64,000 bases of DNA, from positions 1 through 64,000 of the forward strand of contig JALFWW010000025.1 of the NCBI GenBank assembly GCA_022786605.1, written 5' to 3'. The DNA is from Clostridia bacterium. GTDB taxonomy: Bacteria; Bacillota; Clostridia; Lachnospirales; Anaerotignaceae. The notes under the pieces were generated by a model, which worked only from the letters and a program-made list of their open reading frames with translations, did not search any database and had not been told where the DNA came from. Every line of letters begins with the position of its first letter. Within the stretch, counting starts at the first letter, position 1. Below are positions 51,030 through 60,433 of the stretch, in pieces. The translations under genes and the position numbers were made by a program.

Positions 51030-51415
51030 ACATCATCGACAGGATTTTTTGTACCCTCTTCTTCTGCCAGACCGTACATATCCAGAATTTCTTTTGCTGC
51101 TTTCTCAATCAGCCCCATGTTGCTCTCAAAAACTTTTTCCACTACATCCATAGGTTCTGCACAGCCATAGGCAGTCTGCAATTCCTTCTCATGCAGTACT
51201 GGACAATGGTCATATACCAACTTCATTTCTGCCTGAAATCTGTCATTTGTAGTTTCTGTTTCCATGTCCAGTGTCTTTGCAACCGTTCGCAGGTCTTTTT
51301 TCGTTGCCTGAATGGTATTCCCTTCCTGGTCAATGACAACCATTCTCACCTGTAACTTATCTGCTTTGCTCTGAGTGGCTCTTGCCACCAATTCTTCCAG
51401 ATTTAATTTTGCCAT
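51020..51415 (-). CDS. Tail assembly chaperone, short form (XkdN-like)
   Basis: The 131-residue protein has the XkdN pattern MAKLNLEELVARATQSKADK, VIDQEGNTIQATKKDLRTVA and GLIEKAAKEILDMYGL. It covers the tape measure during tail assembly. Most ribosomes stop at 51020; a fraction slip to make the longer form. Lies between the tube and tape measure genes as expected. Confidence 0.9.
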   Translation of the reverse strand: MAKLNLEELVARATQSKADKLQVRMVVIDQEGNTIQATKKDLRTVAKTLDMETETTNDRFQAEMKLVYDHCPVLHEKELQTAYGCAEPMDVVEKVFESNMGLIEKAAKEILDMYGLAEEEGTKNPVDDVKN

Positions 51416-51431
51416 ATCTTTTTTTCCTCCA

Positions 51432-51860
51432 TCAGATCATGTCGATATAGTTGAAATCAGCAAATTTGAACGGCACTTCCATTTCCAAAATTGCCTTGTT
51501 TTCAAATTTCAGCAGCATCAGTTCATCAACGGTCACTTCCAAAAATTCCACACGCTCTGCGCCCAATGCTGTTGGGTCTTCCAGTTTTCCCACATATTTA
51601 ATATCAGGTAAAATCCCTGTTCGGATGCCTTCTGCAATCTTTTTTGCAATTCTGGAATCTACTTTATGTAATACGATTGTTCCTTCTCCGGTATATCCCA
51701 TATACCGCTGATGGGTTCCCAGATCACCTGCGAAATTGACTTCCTCGTATGTCATTGATACTTTTGCTTCAAAACTTTTTGTTTCAGCCAAAAGTTCTCC
51801 ATCCATCCACAGCCTGCCATAAGTCCCACGGATGATGTTATTTGTATTCACTTTGTCCAT
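51432..51860 (-). CDS. Tail tube protein (XkdM-like)
   Basis: The 142-residue protein begins NNIIRGTYGRLWMDGELLAE and has GEGTIVLHKVDSRIAKKIAE and EVPFKFADFNYIDMI, the XkdM tube family. It forms the inner tube of the contractile tail. Confidence 0.92.
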   Translation of the reverse strand: MDKVNTNNIIRGTYGRLWMDGELLAETKSFEAKVSMTYEEVNFAGDLGTHQRYMGYTGEGTIVLHKVDSRIAKKIAEGIRTGILPDIKYVGKLEDPTALGAERVEFLEVTVDELMLLKFENKAILEMEVPFKFADFNYIDMI

Positions 51861-51872
51861 ACGTCTTCCCCC

Positions 51873-52955
51873 TTATGTCAGTGTAATATTGAATGTCAGA
51901 TTTTCCATGGCGTCCAGAATCTTCACATTCCCTGCCAGATTGACGTTATCCCTGAAGGTCATGTTTTTGACTTTCTGCTCTGTCCAGTCTGCCGCTTCTG
52001 GTGCGCCAGTAGAAATCCACTGCTCTCTCTGGGCTTCAACGTCAACGCCTGCGACGTTGTTAAAATTCGGATCAAGCACACTTTCCGCCGCAAGTTGACG
52101 GAAATAACTGTTTACTGCAGAAATGAACAGCACCTGATTGTCGTATCTATTTTTGTATTTTCCGCAGTAGTAGTCCGCAAATGTCTGTCCGATGTCCTCC
52201 TGGATCATGTCCATTGCTTCCACCACTGTGATTTTCTGCATATCTTCTGTGGCGTCCTCTCCCAGTGTTTTCAAGCTGTTGACTGCTGTTCCAGCTCTTA
52301 CGTCTGCGCCATCATTCCAGAGTACAAATTCACCTTTGCCCACTGCTGCATCAAAACCTTCCGGTTCTGTTACGCTTTCCAACTCCTGAAAAATGCTGTA
52401 TGTTGCAGACCGTGTGAACGGCAGCCCTGCCAGCAGCCCACAAATACGGGCTGTATAGCTTGCTACCGGATATGCTGCTGTTTCTTCCTTGAACTTGATT
52501 CCCTCATTGGTAAAGTTCACAACGTGCATATCATCCGTTGTGGTTGCCTTATATACAACCGCTTTCCGCTTCTTCCTTTTGTTCTTTGCATTGATTTCCT
52601 TGATGTACGCTGCCACCTTATCCTGTTCCCCGCTGGTTCCACTGAGATAGCAAAGCCAGTTGTAATCAATGTTTTTCAGCAAATCAGCCGCATTATCAAA
52701 TGTGTTTTCTGCTGTCAGCTTCACTGTATATACGGTATTCGGCAGTCCAATAAACGCACCCAGAATGGCTTTGTAGTTCTCTGCTGTATATTCTTCTTTT
52801 TTCACTTCTGAAGAAAAACTGTATTTATTTACTGTGTTTTCCCCTTCTGTCGCATCGTTCATCACGATGCAAACAACACCTCTTTCACTTCTCTGAATGG
52901 CTGAAACAGCCATTTTTCGGAAAATGACTTCAATATTTGGCATAGTCTGTGCCAT
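51873..52955 (-). CDS. Tail sheath protein (XkdK-like)
   Basis: The 360-residue protein has SAIQRSERGVVCIVMND, GLPFTRSATYSIFQEL, GEFVLWNDGADVRAGTAVNS and a C-terminal DWTEQKVKNMTFRDNV, typical of short XkdK-type sheaths. It makes the contractile outer tail layer. This gene defines the phage as a myovirus. Confidence 0.93.
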   Translation of the reverse strand: MAQTMPNIEVIFRKMAVSAIQRSERGVVCIVMNDATEGENTVNKYSFSSEVKKEEYTAENYKAILGAFIGLPNTVYTVKLTAENTFDNAADLLKNIDYNWLCYLSGTSGEQDKVAAYIKEINAKNKRKKRKAVVYKATTTDDMHVVNFTNEGIKFKEETAAYPVASYTARICGLLAGLPFTRSATYSIFQELESVTEPEGFDAAVGKGEFVLWNDGADVRAGTAVNSLKTLGEDATEDMQKITVVEAMDMIQEDIGQTFADYYCGKYKNRYDNQVLFISAVNSYFRQLAAESVLDPNFNNVAGVDVEAQREQWISTGAPEAADWTEQKVKNMTFRDNVNLAGNVKILDAMENLTFNITLT

Positions 52956-52958
52956 CCA

Positions 52959-53408
52959 TCATCCCTCCTTTTCATATCCTTTGATTCTGTCATTGAGTAC
53001 TTCCATCAATTCCCCTTCCGGTTCGACATATGGATGCACCATATCCACATTGACAGTAACTTTCAGCGTCATGTCTTTTCTGTCCAGTTCATAGTCCTGT
53101 TCTTCTGTCGGTATCATGTACCCATCTGGAAATGTCACTCTGTCCACGCTCAACAGTCCCTGTATTTTCTTCATAATGTTGTACATATCGGCATATCCGC
53201 TGTACCTGTTTTGCGAAAAATAGTATATTTCCAAATCAAAATTATCATGTGTATATAGTCCAATCCGGTCATGCGTGATATTTTCTGTCTGGATGATAAA
53301 CGCCGGACGTGGGAAATCTTCTTCGATGTCCTTATCAATGACAGGAATATCAAATTCAGATTCTAAAATAGCCGTGAAACCTGCCACGGCTGTTCCAATA
53401 TCCGCCAT
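52959..53408 (-). CDS. Tail terminator/completion protein (DUF6838-like)
   Basis: The 149-residue protein has DIEEDFPRPAFIIQTEN and DLEIYYFSQNRYSGYADM, like the YqbJ-type tail terminator slot. It probably caps the tail at the head end. Overlaps the next gene by one base. Confidence 0.8.
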   Translation of the reverse strand: MADIGTAVAGFTAILESEFDIPVIDKDIEEDFPRPAFIIQTENITHDRIGLYTHDNFDLEIYYFSQNRYSGYADMYNIMKKIQGLLSVDRVTFPDGYMIPTEEQDYELDRKDMTLKVTVNVDMVHPYVEPEGELMEVLNDRIKGYEKEG

Positions 53409-53815
53409 TAACTCAACCCCTTATCCAGCAGATCATCAATAAAATCCAGCACATCTTCTTCAAATTCTTCTGAAAAAAAGGCTTCGACCTTATCTTTTAT
53501 CCGCTTCCCTTTGACCACTTTTCCTCCCGGTGTACGGTGTTCATAGTCCACCACGTTTTCATGTGGCGCCATGTGTACTCTGATCTGGTATGCGTTTTCT
53601 GCTGGGTACAGGTAAGCCTTACCCTGCTTAACCATTTTTACCAGATTTCCTGTTCTGACTTTGTACCCTGTCCGCAGACCGCCTTTCACCTGTTTAGTCA
53701 CCTTGCTTCCTTCTTTTCTCATAAAGGATTTTGATTCCTTCGGCATGGTTTCATTGGCAAGCTTCAAAATATCTCTGTTCAGTTCATCCAATTCGGTATA
53801 ATCGAATCCATTCAT
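53408..53815 (-). CDS. HK97 gp10-like head-tail connector
   Basis: The 135-residue protein has LRTGYKVRTGNLVKMVKQG and MAPHENVVDYEHRTPGGKVV, the HK97 gp10 family pattern. It joins neck and tail. The ATG at 53815 overlaps the upstream stop (ATGA-type). Confidence 0.88.
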   Translation of the reverse strand: MNGFDYTELDELNRDILKLANETMPKESKSFMRKEGSKVTKQVKGGLRTGYKVRTGNLVKMVKQGKAYLYPAENAYQIRVHMAPHENVVDYEHRTPGGKVVKGKRIKDKVEAFFSEEFEEDVLDFIDDLLDKGLS

Positions 53816-54150
53816 CAAATCACCACCTCACAGAAGATTTCCAAAACCTCTCCTGTCAGGTATGGGTCTAAAATATACAGTATCTCATATCGTTGACCGC
53901 CTGCCATGAACCACATCCCCGGTGTGATGCTGCTGTCATATCTGACCGTTATTTTATGTGTCGTGCGGGACAATGTGCTTTCTGCGGTGCGTCCGCTTAA
54001 CATGCTCCCTGTTTGTGGTTTCACTTCTGCCCACACATCTTTCACTTTTGTTTCTTCCCATTTTTTCTGCCCGATGCTGTTTTTTTCTTCTGTCTGGACG
54101 TGCTGCCACAGTTCGATTTTTCGGTTTAATCTTCCGGATATATTGTTCAT
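53815..54150 (-). CDS. Head closure / head-tail adaptor (SPP1 gp16-like)
   Basis: The 111-residue protein has NRKIELWQHVQTEEK, KVKDVWAEVKPQTGSMLSG and PGMWFMAGGQRYEILYI, the adaptor family pattern. It seals the portal channel after packaging. Confidence 0.88.
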   Translation of the reverse strand: MNNISGRLNRKIELWQHVQTEEKNSIGQKKWEETKVKDVWAEVKPQTGSMLSGRTAESTLSRTTHKITVRYDSSITPGMWFMAGGQRYEILYILDPYLTGEVLEIFCEVVI

Positions 54151-54160
54151 GGTGCCCTCC

Positions 54161-54448
54161 TTACAGAAAATTTTTATCGTGCAATTTCAAAATGGTGGTT
54201 GCTGTTGGATTTTCCTTGCCATTTGTTACGGTCATGCTGCGGTTATCGTACATATCCGCAACCAAAATATATACCACCATGGATAAGTCTTCGTGTTCAT
54301 CCATATATGCATCATCAATGGCATTTCTGCTCTTGATATAGCTTTTTGCTGCCGTCAAAGCATTCTGCAGAAACCTTTCGGTTTCTGCATCTGCTTCTGC
54401 CCTGCAATATTCCAGGCAATCTTTGACTGTGATTTCAGATACTTTCAT
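54161..54448 (-). CDS. Head-tail connector (gp6/gp15-like)
   Basis: The 95-residue helical protein has ALTAAKSYIKSRNAIDDAY and DLSMVVYILVADMYDNRSM, typical of phage gp6-type connectors (QLRRs near YDNR). It forms a ring under the portal. Confidence 0.88.
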   Translation of the reverse strand: MKVSEITVKDCLEYCRAEADAETERFLQNALTAAKSYIKSRNAIDDAYMDEHEDLSMVVYILVADMYDNRSMTVTNGKENPTATTILKLHDKNFL

Positions 54449-54461
54449 AAGCTCTCATCCT

Positions 54462-55586
54462 TTACGCACCTGCACCCATTTCCAATACAGCGATGGCGTC
54501 TTCATGTGTAATCGCACCATCTACTTCTGCAAATGCAATGATGCCAATGGAATAGGATTTTGCAAACAGTTCAGACAGCACCTGTGTTTCAATACCAAAT
54601 GGCATATTGATTGCATATCCTTTCAGATCACCGTATACCATGACTTTGTTATTCTGTGCAAATTCCGGCATGTTGTCGGAAAGATATACTCTTTTACCCA
54701 GCATCATATATCCTTCTCCTTTTACCATGTCAGGCACCAGCAGGAATCTTCCATTTTCGTCTTTGAGCAGTCTTGCTGCTTCAAATGCGCTGGTGTTCAT
54801 GATCCATACGGCATTTTTCTGATATTTTGTTTTTACTTTCAGCTGGGTTTTAATGATCAGATCCGCAGTCAGTGTCGCATCAGCCGCAGTCACTTTGTTT
54901 GTTGCATTAGGCAGGATACCTTTAATTTTGCTTGCATTTCCTGTCAATGCTTCTTTTTCAATAAATTCTGCCATTTTAGTTGCAACTTCACTGATCACGT
55001 GGGATACAATGTCAAAATCCTCATTGTTGATCAGTTTTCTGGAAATCTGTACCAGACTTCCTACAATCCATCCTTTCAGTGTGATTCCTTTGATTTCACC
55101 GGACTTTTCTGTCAAATCAGACAGTTCATCAATATACTCTACTTCGATGGCTGTGCTTTTTTCATCGTAATAAGGCAGCACCAGTTCACCTTTTACGTTA
55201 TATACTGTTGCCAGTTCCATGATTGGACACATTTCTGTTGCTTTTGTAATAATCTGCTGTGCAACTGTTCTAGGGAGGATTTCACCATTTGTACCCACTT
55301 TCAGCGCTCGTGTTTCACCTCTGCAGTACTGCTCAAATGCCCGGACTTCTTCCTCTTCGGTTTTTTCTTCCTGTGTTTTGGGGTTATTTCCTGCTTCCCT
55401 TTTGGCTCTTTCTTCCGCTGCTGCAATAGTAGCGTTCAAACCTTCCAGTTCTTTTTTGTATTTTTCGTAGTCCTGCTGTTCGGTTTCGGTCATTGCTCTG
55501 ACTTCTTCTTCCGCCTTATCAATGATGGCTGTCATTTTTAACAGAACATCATTTCTCTTTTCCATCAACTCTTTTACTTTGCTCAT
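54462..55586 (-). CDS. Major capsid protein (HK97 fold)
   Basis: The 374-residue protein has an N-terminal coiled-coil scaffold (about 1-75, removed by the protease) and the HK97 capsid body: TVAQQIITKATEMCPIMELA, KGITLKGWIVGSLVQISRKL, NAVWIMNTSAFEAARLLKD and SIGIIAFAEVDGAITHEDA. It forms the icosahedral head. Confidence 0.94.
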   Translation of the reverse strand: MSKVKELMEKRNDVLLKMTAIIDKAEEEVRAMTETEQQDYEKYKKELEGLNATIAAAEERAKREAGNNPKTQEEKTEEEEVRAFEQYCRGETRALKVGTNGEILPRTVAQQIITKATEMCPIMELATVYNVKGELVLPYYDEKSTAIEVEYIDELSDLTEKSGEIKGITLKGWIVGSLVQISRKLINNEDFDIVSHVISEVATKMAEFIEKEALTGNASKIKGILPNATNKVTAADATLTADLIIKTQLKVKTKYQKNAVWIMNTSAFEAARLLKDENGRFLLVPDMVKGEGYMMLGKRVYLSDNMPEFAQNNKVMVYGDLKGYAINMPFGIETQVLSELFAKSYSIGIIAFAEVDGAITHEDAIAVLEMGAGA

Positions 55587-55628
55587 TCTGATCTCTCCTT
55601 TTCTTGGCTCATCTGTTCTATTTTCTTA

Positions 55629-56219
55629 CTAATATCTGCCTTTCTCCATGTCCAGCCATTTCCGTTTGTTTTCTAACCCCAGAAATGCCGGCGGCTCTTT
55701 CTTCTCAACATCTACCGTCATACCGTCAAAACTTCTGGTTTCTACCAGCTCTACTTTTTCTCCCCGCATTTCGTATGACGTGCCTGCATAAGCAGGTGTC
55801 AAGCCTACCAGCAGAGATACTTCATTCAGCTGAATATCTTTCAAAATACGGCGCTTGTAGTATTCGTCTGTGTATGTCCATTCATCCTCAATGCACTTAA
55901 ATCCAAAGGACCAGCCGGTAATTTTTCCCGCTTCCGCCGCCTGCAGGACTTCTTCGTCTTGGAACTTAGCCACTGCATACAGCCCGATGTTATCCTCTTT
56001 CAGCGTAAGAACACCGTCTTTTGTGCTGCCCATCACCCTGTCATGGTTCAATTTCAGAAAAATTTCCGGATTGTTATTGATCGCACGGGCAAACACACCT
56101 TCCGCTACCTGCTCCACATACTTTGTGCCATCCGGCAGTTCCAAAACCCTGCTGTCACGGCAAATGGCATTGACATAGCCGGAAATGATGATTTCCTGCG
56201 CTCTAACTTCAACTTTCAT
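55629..56219 (-). CDS. Prohead protease (HK97 U35 family)
   Basis: The 196-residue serine protease has FLKLNHDRVMGSTKDGVLTL, AAEAGKITGWSFGFKCIEDE and LNEVSLLVGLTPAYAGT, which hold the expected His, Ser and acid of herpesvirus-type proteases. It cuts the scaffold. The ATG at 56219 overlaps the portal stop. Confidence 0.92.
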   Translation of the reverse strand: MKVEVRAQEIIISGYVNAICRDSRVLELPDGTKYVEQVAEGVFARAINNNPEIFLKLNHDRVMGSTKDGVLTLKEDNIGLYAVAKFQDEEVLQAAEAGKITGWSFGFKCIEDEWTYTDEYYKRRILKDIQLNEVSLLVGLTPAYAGTSYEMRGEKVELVETRSFDGMTVDVEKKEPPAFLGLENKRKWLDMEKGRY

Positions 56220-57447
56220 CAATTTTCACACCCCCTTTCCCACTCGTTTTCATGGTGGCTGCCATATTCGGGATAAAAATTTCTTTTGTATCTGGATCAT
56301 ACAATACATCCTGCAAGCCAAGCGTGATATGATTCAGCCCCAGTTTCTTCATATTTTCCCTTTCTCTGATTTCATCAATTTGTAACCAGCCACCCTCTTT
56401 TCCAATTCGATAGACATTGAACCGCTTTTCTATGGTTCCCATTAACGCTGTATCTACGTCAAAATGGAAAAATCTGTCCTTTTTCTCCCGTTCCAGCAGC
56501 AAATATTTATTCAATCCCTTTTCCAATGCAGTCAAGATCGGAAGCACTGCTGTTTCAAACGTGTTGATTTCCTGCTCATCCGTTGCGGTACCGTTCAGGA
56601 TCGCTGGGGAAATCCCAAAAAGATTATTGATCTTTTCAGAATCATACTTTTTATTCTCTACCACCTGCATTTCCTGCAGGCTTCTGGACATTTCATTGAA
56701 TTTTACCCCTGCATTCAGTACCATGGTGGATTCTTTTTTCCCGTTGTAAATATCTGCCCATTTTGCTTTCAATTCATCAAATGCTTCTTTACTTATCTTA
56801 TTTTCTACTGTCAAAAATCCGGCTTTTCTGCCGTTTCTGTCCATAGTTTCTTTTCCGAATAACATTTGTGTGTGCGCAATCAGCAATTCTGATTTATTGG
56901 TTTGCAGGATTCCTTCCGCATTGACGCCATCATCACTCTGTCGCATGATCCGGACAAGCTGATACTCTGGTATTTCCTTCCCTTGAATCCAATATCGTAC
57001 CGTCCTGTCCAGCACGTTGTCCGACCATGTTTTCTGTACCTGCTCCGGCGGCACATATACCAATTCCGTGATGGTATTCCCCACCATTTTCTTGTACGCA
57101 TAGCAAACACCATGCAGCAGATAGTCTTTGACCATCATTTTTCGGAATAATACGCTGTCAAAAAGATTTGATGGTTCCTCATTCAGCAGATGTACCCGTT
57201 TATCATTTTCCACTTTTTTGATGCCGTCTTTTTCTTTGCTGTAAAGATATACAGGGGCAAGTGCTACTTTATTTCCGATATACTCCACAGACGCTGCCAC
57301 TGCCGGAATTTCCATGGCTTTTGCTTCGGTCATTTCATTTCCTGTCAAAATGTCTGACAGATATTCCATAGTCAGCATCCGTGTTTCTCCCATTTCCGCA
57401 TCATTTGCGGATTTGCTGTTTTTTTTAAAAATATCTAAAAATCCCAT
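56209..57447 (-). CDS. Phage portal protein (HK97 type)
   Basis: The 412-residue protein has MEIPAVAASVEYIGNKVALA, MRQSDDGVNAEGILQTNKSE and NNLFGISPAILNGTATDEQE, classical HK97 portal motifs. It forms the dodecamer through which DNA is packaged. The ATG at 57447 (MGFLDIFKK) follows GGGGGTGAG. Confidence 0.94.
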   Translation of the reverse strand: MGFLDIFKKNSKSANDAEMGETRMLTMEYLSDILTGNEMTEAKAMEIPAVAASVEYIGNKVALAPVYLYSKEKDGIKKVENDKRVHLLNEEPSNLFDSVLFRKMMVKDYLLHGVCYAYKKMVGNTITELVYVPPEQVQKTWSDNVLDRTVRYWIQGKEIPEYQLVRIMRQSDDGVNAEGILQTNKSELLIAHTQMLFGKETMDRNGRKAGFLTVENKISKEAFDELKAKWADIYNGKKESTMVLNAGVKFNEMSRSLQEMQVVENKKYDSEKINNLFGISPAILNGTATDEQEINTFETAVLPILTALEKGLNKYLLLEREKKDRFFHFDVDTALMGTIEKRFNVYRIGKEGGWLQIDEIRERENMKKLGLNHITLGLQDVLYDPDTKEIFIPNMAATMKTSGKGGVKIDES

Positions 57448-57463
57448 GCTTTTTCTCACCCCC

Positions 57464-59161
57464 TTACAGCTCAATAGCGCCCCATGTGATAGGCGCTTCT
57501 ATAATTTCATTCTGCATCAACAAATAACAGGCATTGATCAGTGCTATCACCATATCCACTTTTCCGGCAGACCTTTTTTTGTTGACGTACATGTTCAGAT
57601 TTGTGTCTTGTGTTACTCTGGCATTCTCAAAATTGATTTCCAGCAGTTCATTTTCAGTGTATTTGAATTTTCCTTCGAGAATATGTTCCTGCAAAATCTT
57701 CGTTGCCGGATGTAATACCGATGAATGCTGTCTGATTTCCACCGCTGTCATTCCTGCTGCTTCCAGCTTCTGTGCTGTTGACATGGCATTATACCTGTCA
57801 AACCCCACACCTACTACTTTTCCGCCTGTGTTTTCCTCTATGTCCATGATGTATCTCTCTATTACTCCATAGTCTACAATCTGATCACCACAGGCAATCG
57901 CTTTTGCTTCTTCCACAAATCTTTGATAGTTCACTTTTTCTGTACGGCTTTTTTCTTCCATCTTTCCTTCTGGGAAAAATGCCATGGCTTCTCCTTCGAT
58001 GATGTCGTTTTCATCGTCATAAGCAGCAATAGCCACAGAACAGTTGTCTGTGGTTATGGAAAGATCAAGACCAACATACAGCCGCTTCCCCGTCCAGTCG
58101 ATTTTTGTCACTCTTCCCTTCTGCACTTCTGACACTGGTACATAGGTTTCTGTTCCCATTCCCTGATAGATGATGTTGCAATGTTTCGTCAGAAAATTTT
58201 CTCTTGCAGACTTCATTTCGATTGCACGTTTTCTTTTTGCCTTCAAATCCTCCATGATTTTTGGCACTTCCAATGCCAGAGGGTTAGCGTGCTGTAGAAT
58301 TTCATTGTTTTCCATCCAGTTGTCCTTGTCATCCGGTTCAAATAACAAAGCCAGAACGGTTTCATCCTCTACAACTCCATCCAATACCTTTTTTGCGTAG
58401 TCGACTTGTTCCTCAAATGGATTGAACATGGTCGGATATTTTGTAGAAATGATAAATCCTATTGGATTCTGAATGTTTGACTGACCGGAATACATAGCTT
58501 CCAGCGGGTATGGTGACGGCAGCGCTCCCACTTCGTCTGCAACAAACGCCGTCGGCTCCCTACTGTCCATACGGTTTCTGGATGTATTCAGCGGTGTGTA
58601 TTTGATTTCTGTCAAATTGCACAGTATGTAATTCAGCAATATTTTGAATTTTGCTTTTCCTCGGCTTGTGCCGCATAAAGCAGGGCTGCTTTTTATGATT
58701 TCTTCAATCTGGCTTTTGATTTCTCGGCTGATGGTACCATCCGGCGCAACGCTATATAATTTTGCAAACTTTTCTTCTGTCAACATCAGCAGAATAAACA
58801 TCAAACCCACCAGAAATGTTTTCCCGTTTTTTCTGGCTATCTCCAGAATCACTGTCTGATACCGCCGCTTCTGCGTATTTTCTCGGTATACCGTGCAAAG
58901 TGCCGCTATGATCAATACCCACTGGAAACCAGCTAGGGATTTTTCCACAGTTTTCCCTTTATGTGCACCTTTTGGCATTATGATAAGCCGCAAAAGTTTT
59001 AGTAGCAGTGTATATTTCTTTTCGCTGATGATGTACTTATCATTTTTCCCTTCTGCGATTTCGACAAATTCTTTCAGCTGTTTTTTGACATACATGGGTG
59101 CTGGTATTTTCCCTTCCAGCACTTCTACTGCGTACCTGTACCCTTTGTTTTTTTCAATCAA
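57464..59161 (-). CDS. Large terminase subunit
   Basis: The 565-residue ATPase/nuclease has the Walker A-like ARKNGKTFLVG (about 109-119), the Walker B region RMDSREPTAFVADEVGALP and nuclease acids in RLYVGLDLSITTDN. It cuts and pumps DNA into the head. The start is a TTG overlapping the small subunit stop. Confidence 0.94.
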   Translation of the reverse strand: MIEKNKGYRYAVEVLEGKIPAPMYVKKQLKEFVEIAEGKNDKYIISEKKYTLLLKLLRLIIMPKGAHKGKTVEKSLAGFQWVLIIAALCTVYRENTQKRRYQTVILEIARKNGKTFLVGLMFILLMLTEEKFAKLYSVAPDGTISREIKSQIEEIIKSSPALCGTSRGKAKFKILLNYILCNLTEIKYTPLNTSRNRMDSREPTAFVADEVGALPSPYPLEAMYSGQSNIQNPIGFIISTKYPTMFNPFEEQVDYAKKVLDGVVEDETVLALLFEPDDKDNWMENNEILQHANPLALEVPKIMEDLKAKRKRAIEMKSARENFLTKHCNIIYQGMGTETYVPVSEVQKGRVTKIDWTGKRLYVGLDLSITTDNCSVAIAAYDDENDIIEGEAMAFFPEGKMEEKSRTEKVNYQRFVEEAKAIACGDQIVDYGVIERYIMDIEENTGGKVVGVGFDRYNAMSTAQKLEAAGMTAVEIRQHSSVLHPATKILQEHILEGKFKYTENELLEINFENARVTQDTNLNMYVNKKRSAGKVDMVIALINACYLLMQNEIIEAPITWGAIEL

Positions 59162-59607
59162 TCCCCATCACCCTCCAACAGCTTAGTCAGGGGGTCTCCC
59201 TCCTGTTTGCTCAAACTAATTGCCATCTTTGCTCTGGCTTGCGGTGATAAGCCCAACTCGTTACAGCCACGGTAGAAATCTTGTGTATATTTTGCTCTGG
59301 CATTCATGACATCTGTGTCATACTTCTTTTCAGGCTTTGCTTCGATGTCTGCATCTATCTCCCGCAGTTTGTCAATGGCAACCGCCGTCTTTGCCAGTAT
59401 ATAATCGTCCAATGCGCAAAGGATGTCTGCATCCTGCAACCGCTTCACAATTTCGCGGAATATTTTTTTCTGTTCCTTGTTCAAATTTTTCGGCGGTCTT
59501 GGTGGTGCATTTCCCTTCAATTTTTCTTCGGCGGCTGCCCGTCCTTCAATCTCATCTTTCGTCCTTGCACCCACCGCTACGCCGATCGGTTTCGCGGGGC
59601 GTCCCAT
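59158..59607 (-). CDS. Small terminase subunit (P27 family)
   Basis: The 149-residue protein has GRPAKPIGVAVGARTKDEIE, NAPPRPPKNLNKEQKKIFRE and QGDPLTKLL-type end (KQEGDPLTKLLEGD), the P27 pattern. It recognises the packaging site. The 80 bases downstream of the HNH gene (59608-59688) hold no gene and may include the packaging start. Confidence 0.92.
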   Translation of the reverse strand: MGRPAKPIGVAVGARTKDEIEGRAAAEEKLKGNAPPRPPKNLNKEQKKIFREIVKRLQDADILCALDDYILAKTAVAIDKLREIDADIEAKPEKKYDTDVMNARAKYTQDFYRGCNELGLSPQARAKMAISLSKQEGDPLTKLLEGDGD

Positions 59608-59688
59608 ATTTCCACCTCATTTCTAAAAAATTTTTTACGTTTGAGTGCGACAGTTCCGTGTGGAAAAGCGACGCCTTTTTTCGGATTT

Positions 59689-60096
59689 TTATCCCCCGGG
59701 GATACTTTTTGTCAGTTCCATTAGCTCCTCCCGTGATATCAGACCTGCTTCGGCGTCTTCATGATGTTTTCTGCAGAGCGTTATAAGGTTATCTTTTTTT
59801 AACCGCATATCCCAATCTTCTTTGACTGGTACAATGTGATGCACTTCTAACGGCTGCGGATCATATTTCCTTTTTCCATCATACCTCCCTTTAACCGAAC
59901 ATATCGAACATAAATATAAATCTCTGATTTTTGTATCTTCCCTAGCTTTTTGCCATGCGAAACTGGATAAAAAACTATTATATTTTGATTCAAAACTATT
60001 AGTATTTCTTTTCTTTTTATATTTTTTTGCTGGCTTTTTTGGACAGACTTCATTCCTCTGGTGCATCCTGCCGCAATATTGACATGCTTTCATCAT
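59689..60096 (-). CDS. HNH endonuclease
   Basis: The 135-residue protein has a zinc finger (CQYCGRMHQRNEVC), CSICSVKGRYDGKRKYDP, and the HNH core LEVHHIVPVKEDWD and LITLCRKHHEDAE. HNH proteins next to terminase assist cos cutting and packaging. The ATG at 60096 is chosen; the upstream frame belongs to the ArpU-like gene. Confidence 0.9.
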   Translation of the reverse strand: MMKACQYCGRMHQRNEVCPKKPAKKYKKKRNTNSFESKYNSFLSSFAWQKAREDTKIRDLYLCSICSVKGRYDGKRKYDPQPLEVHHIVPVKEDWDMRLKKDNLITLCRKHHEDAEAGLISREELMELTKSIPGG

Positions 60097-60100
60097 CCTT

Positions 60101-60433
60101 TCATTCCCCCTTTCTGAAAAACCGCTCAACTGCAATCCGAATACTGTCCTCGGTGTCACCCATTCCAATTTTCTGGGCAATAGCTTTCCATGAGTATCTG
60201 TATTTGTATTTCATAATGAGTGCCGTTCTGATTCGCAGGTTTGGAATCCTTTCCAGTTCCTTTTCCACTTCCCTTTTTTCTTCCATCAACTGGTCAATCT
60301 GCCTTTGTGTTTCCATAGCTTCCTTGCACCGCTTCCTGCCGCTGCTCTGAATTTCAAAATTCTTTCGGTCAATCAAAATGATTATGTATGATTCCATAGC
60401 CCCATATCGTTCCATTTGCTCTTTTGTCAGCAA
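60101..60433 (-). CDS. ArpU/RinA-like late regulator
   Basis: The 110-residue helical protein has KREVEKELERIPNLRIRTAL, IMKYKYRYSWKAIAQKIGM and a C-terminal DSIRIAVERFF, the ArpU/sigma-70-like pattern. Such proteins activate late phage genes. The likely start is a TTG overlapping the rep-like stop. Confidence 0.75.
   Translation of the reverse strand: MLTKEQMERYGAMESYIIILIDRKNFEIQSSGRKRCKEAMETQRQIDQLMEEKREVEKELERIPNLRIRTALIMKYKYRYSWKAIAQKIGMGDTEDSIRIAVERFFRKGE

Noticed and set aside
59608..59704. Cos site at the TATCCCC-C-GGGGATA palindrome
   Set aside because: The palindrome is partly within the HNH coding end, and nothing else supports a cohesive-end site; packaging type cannot be told from this.
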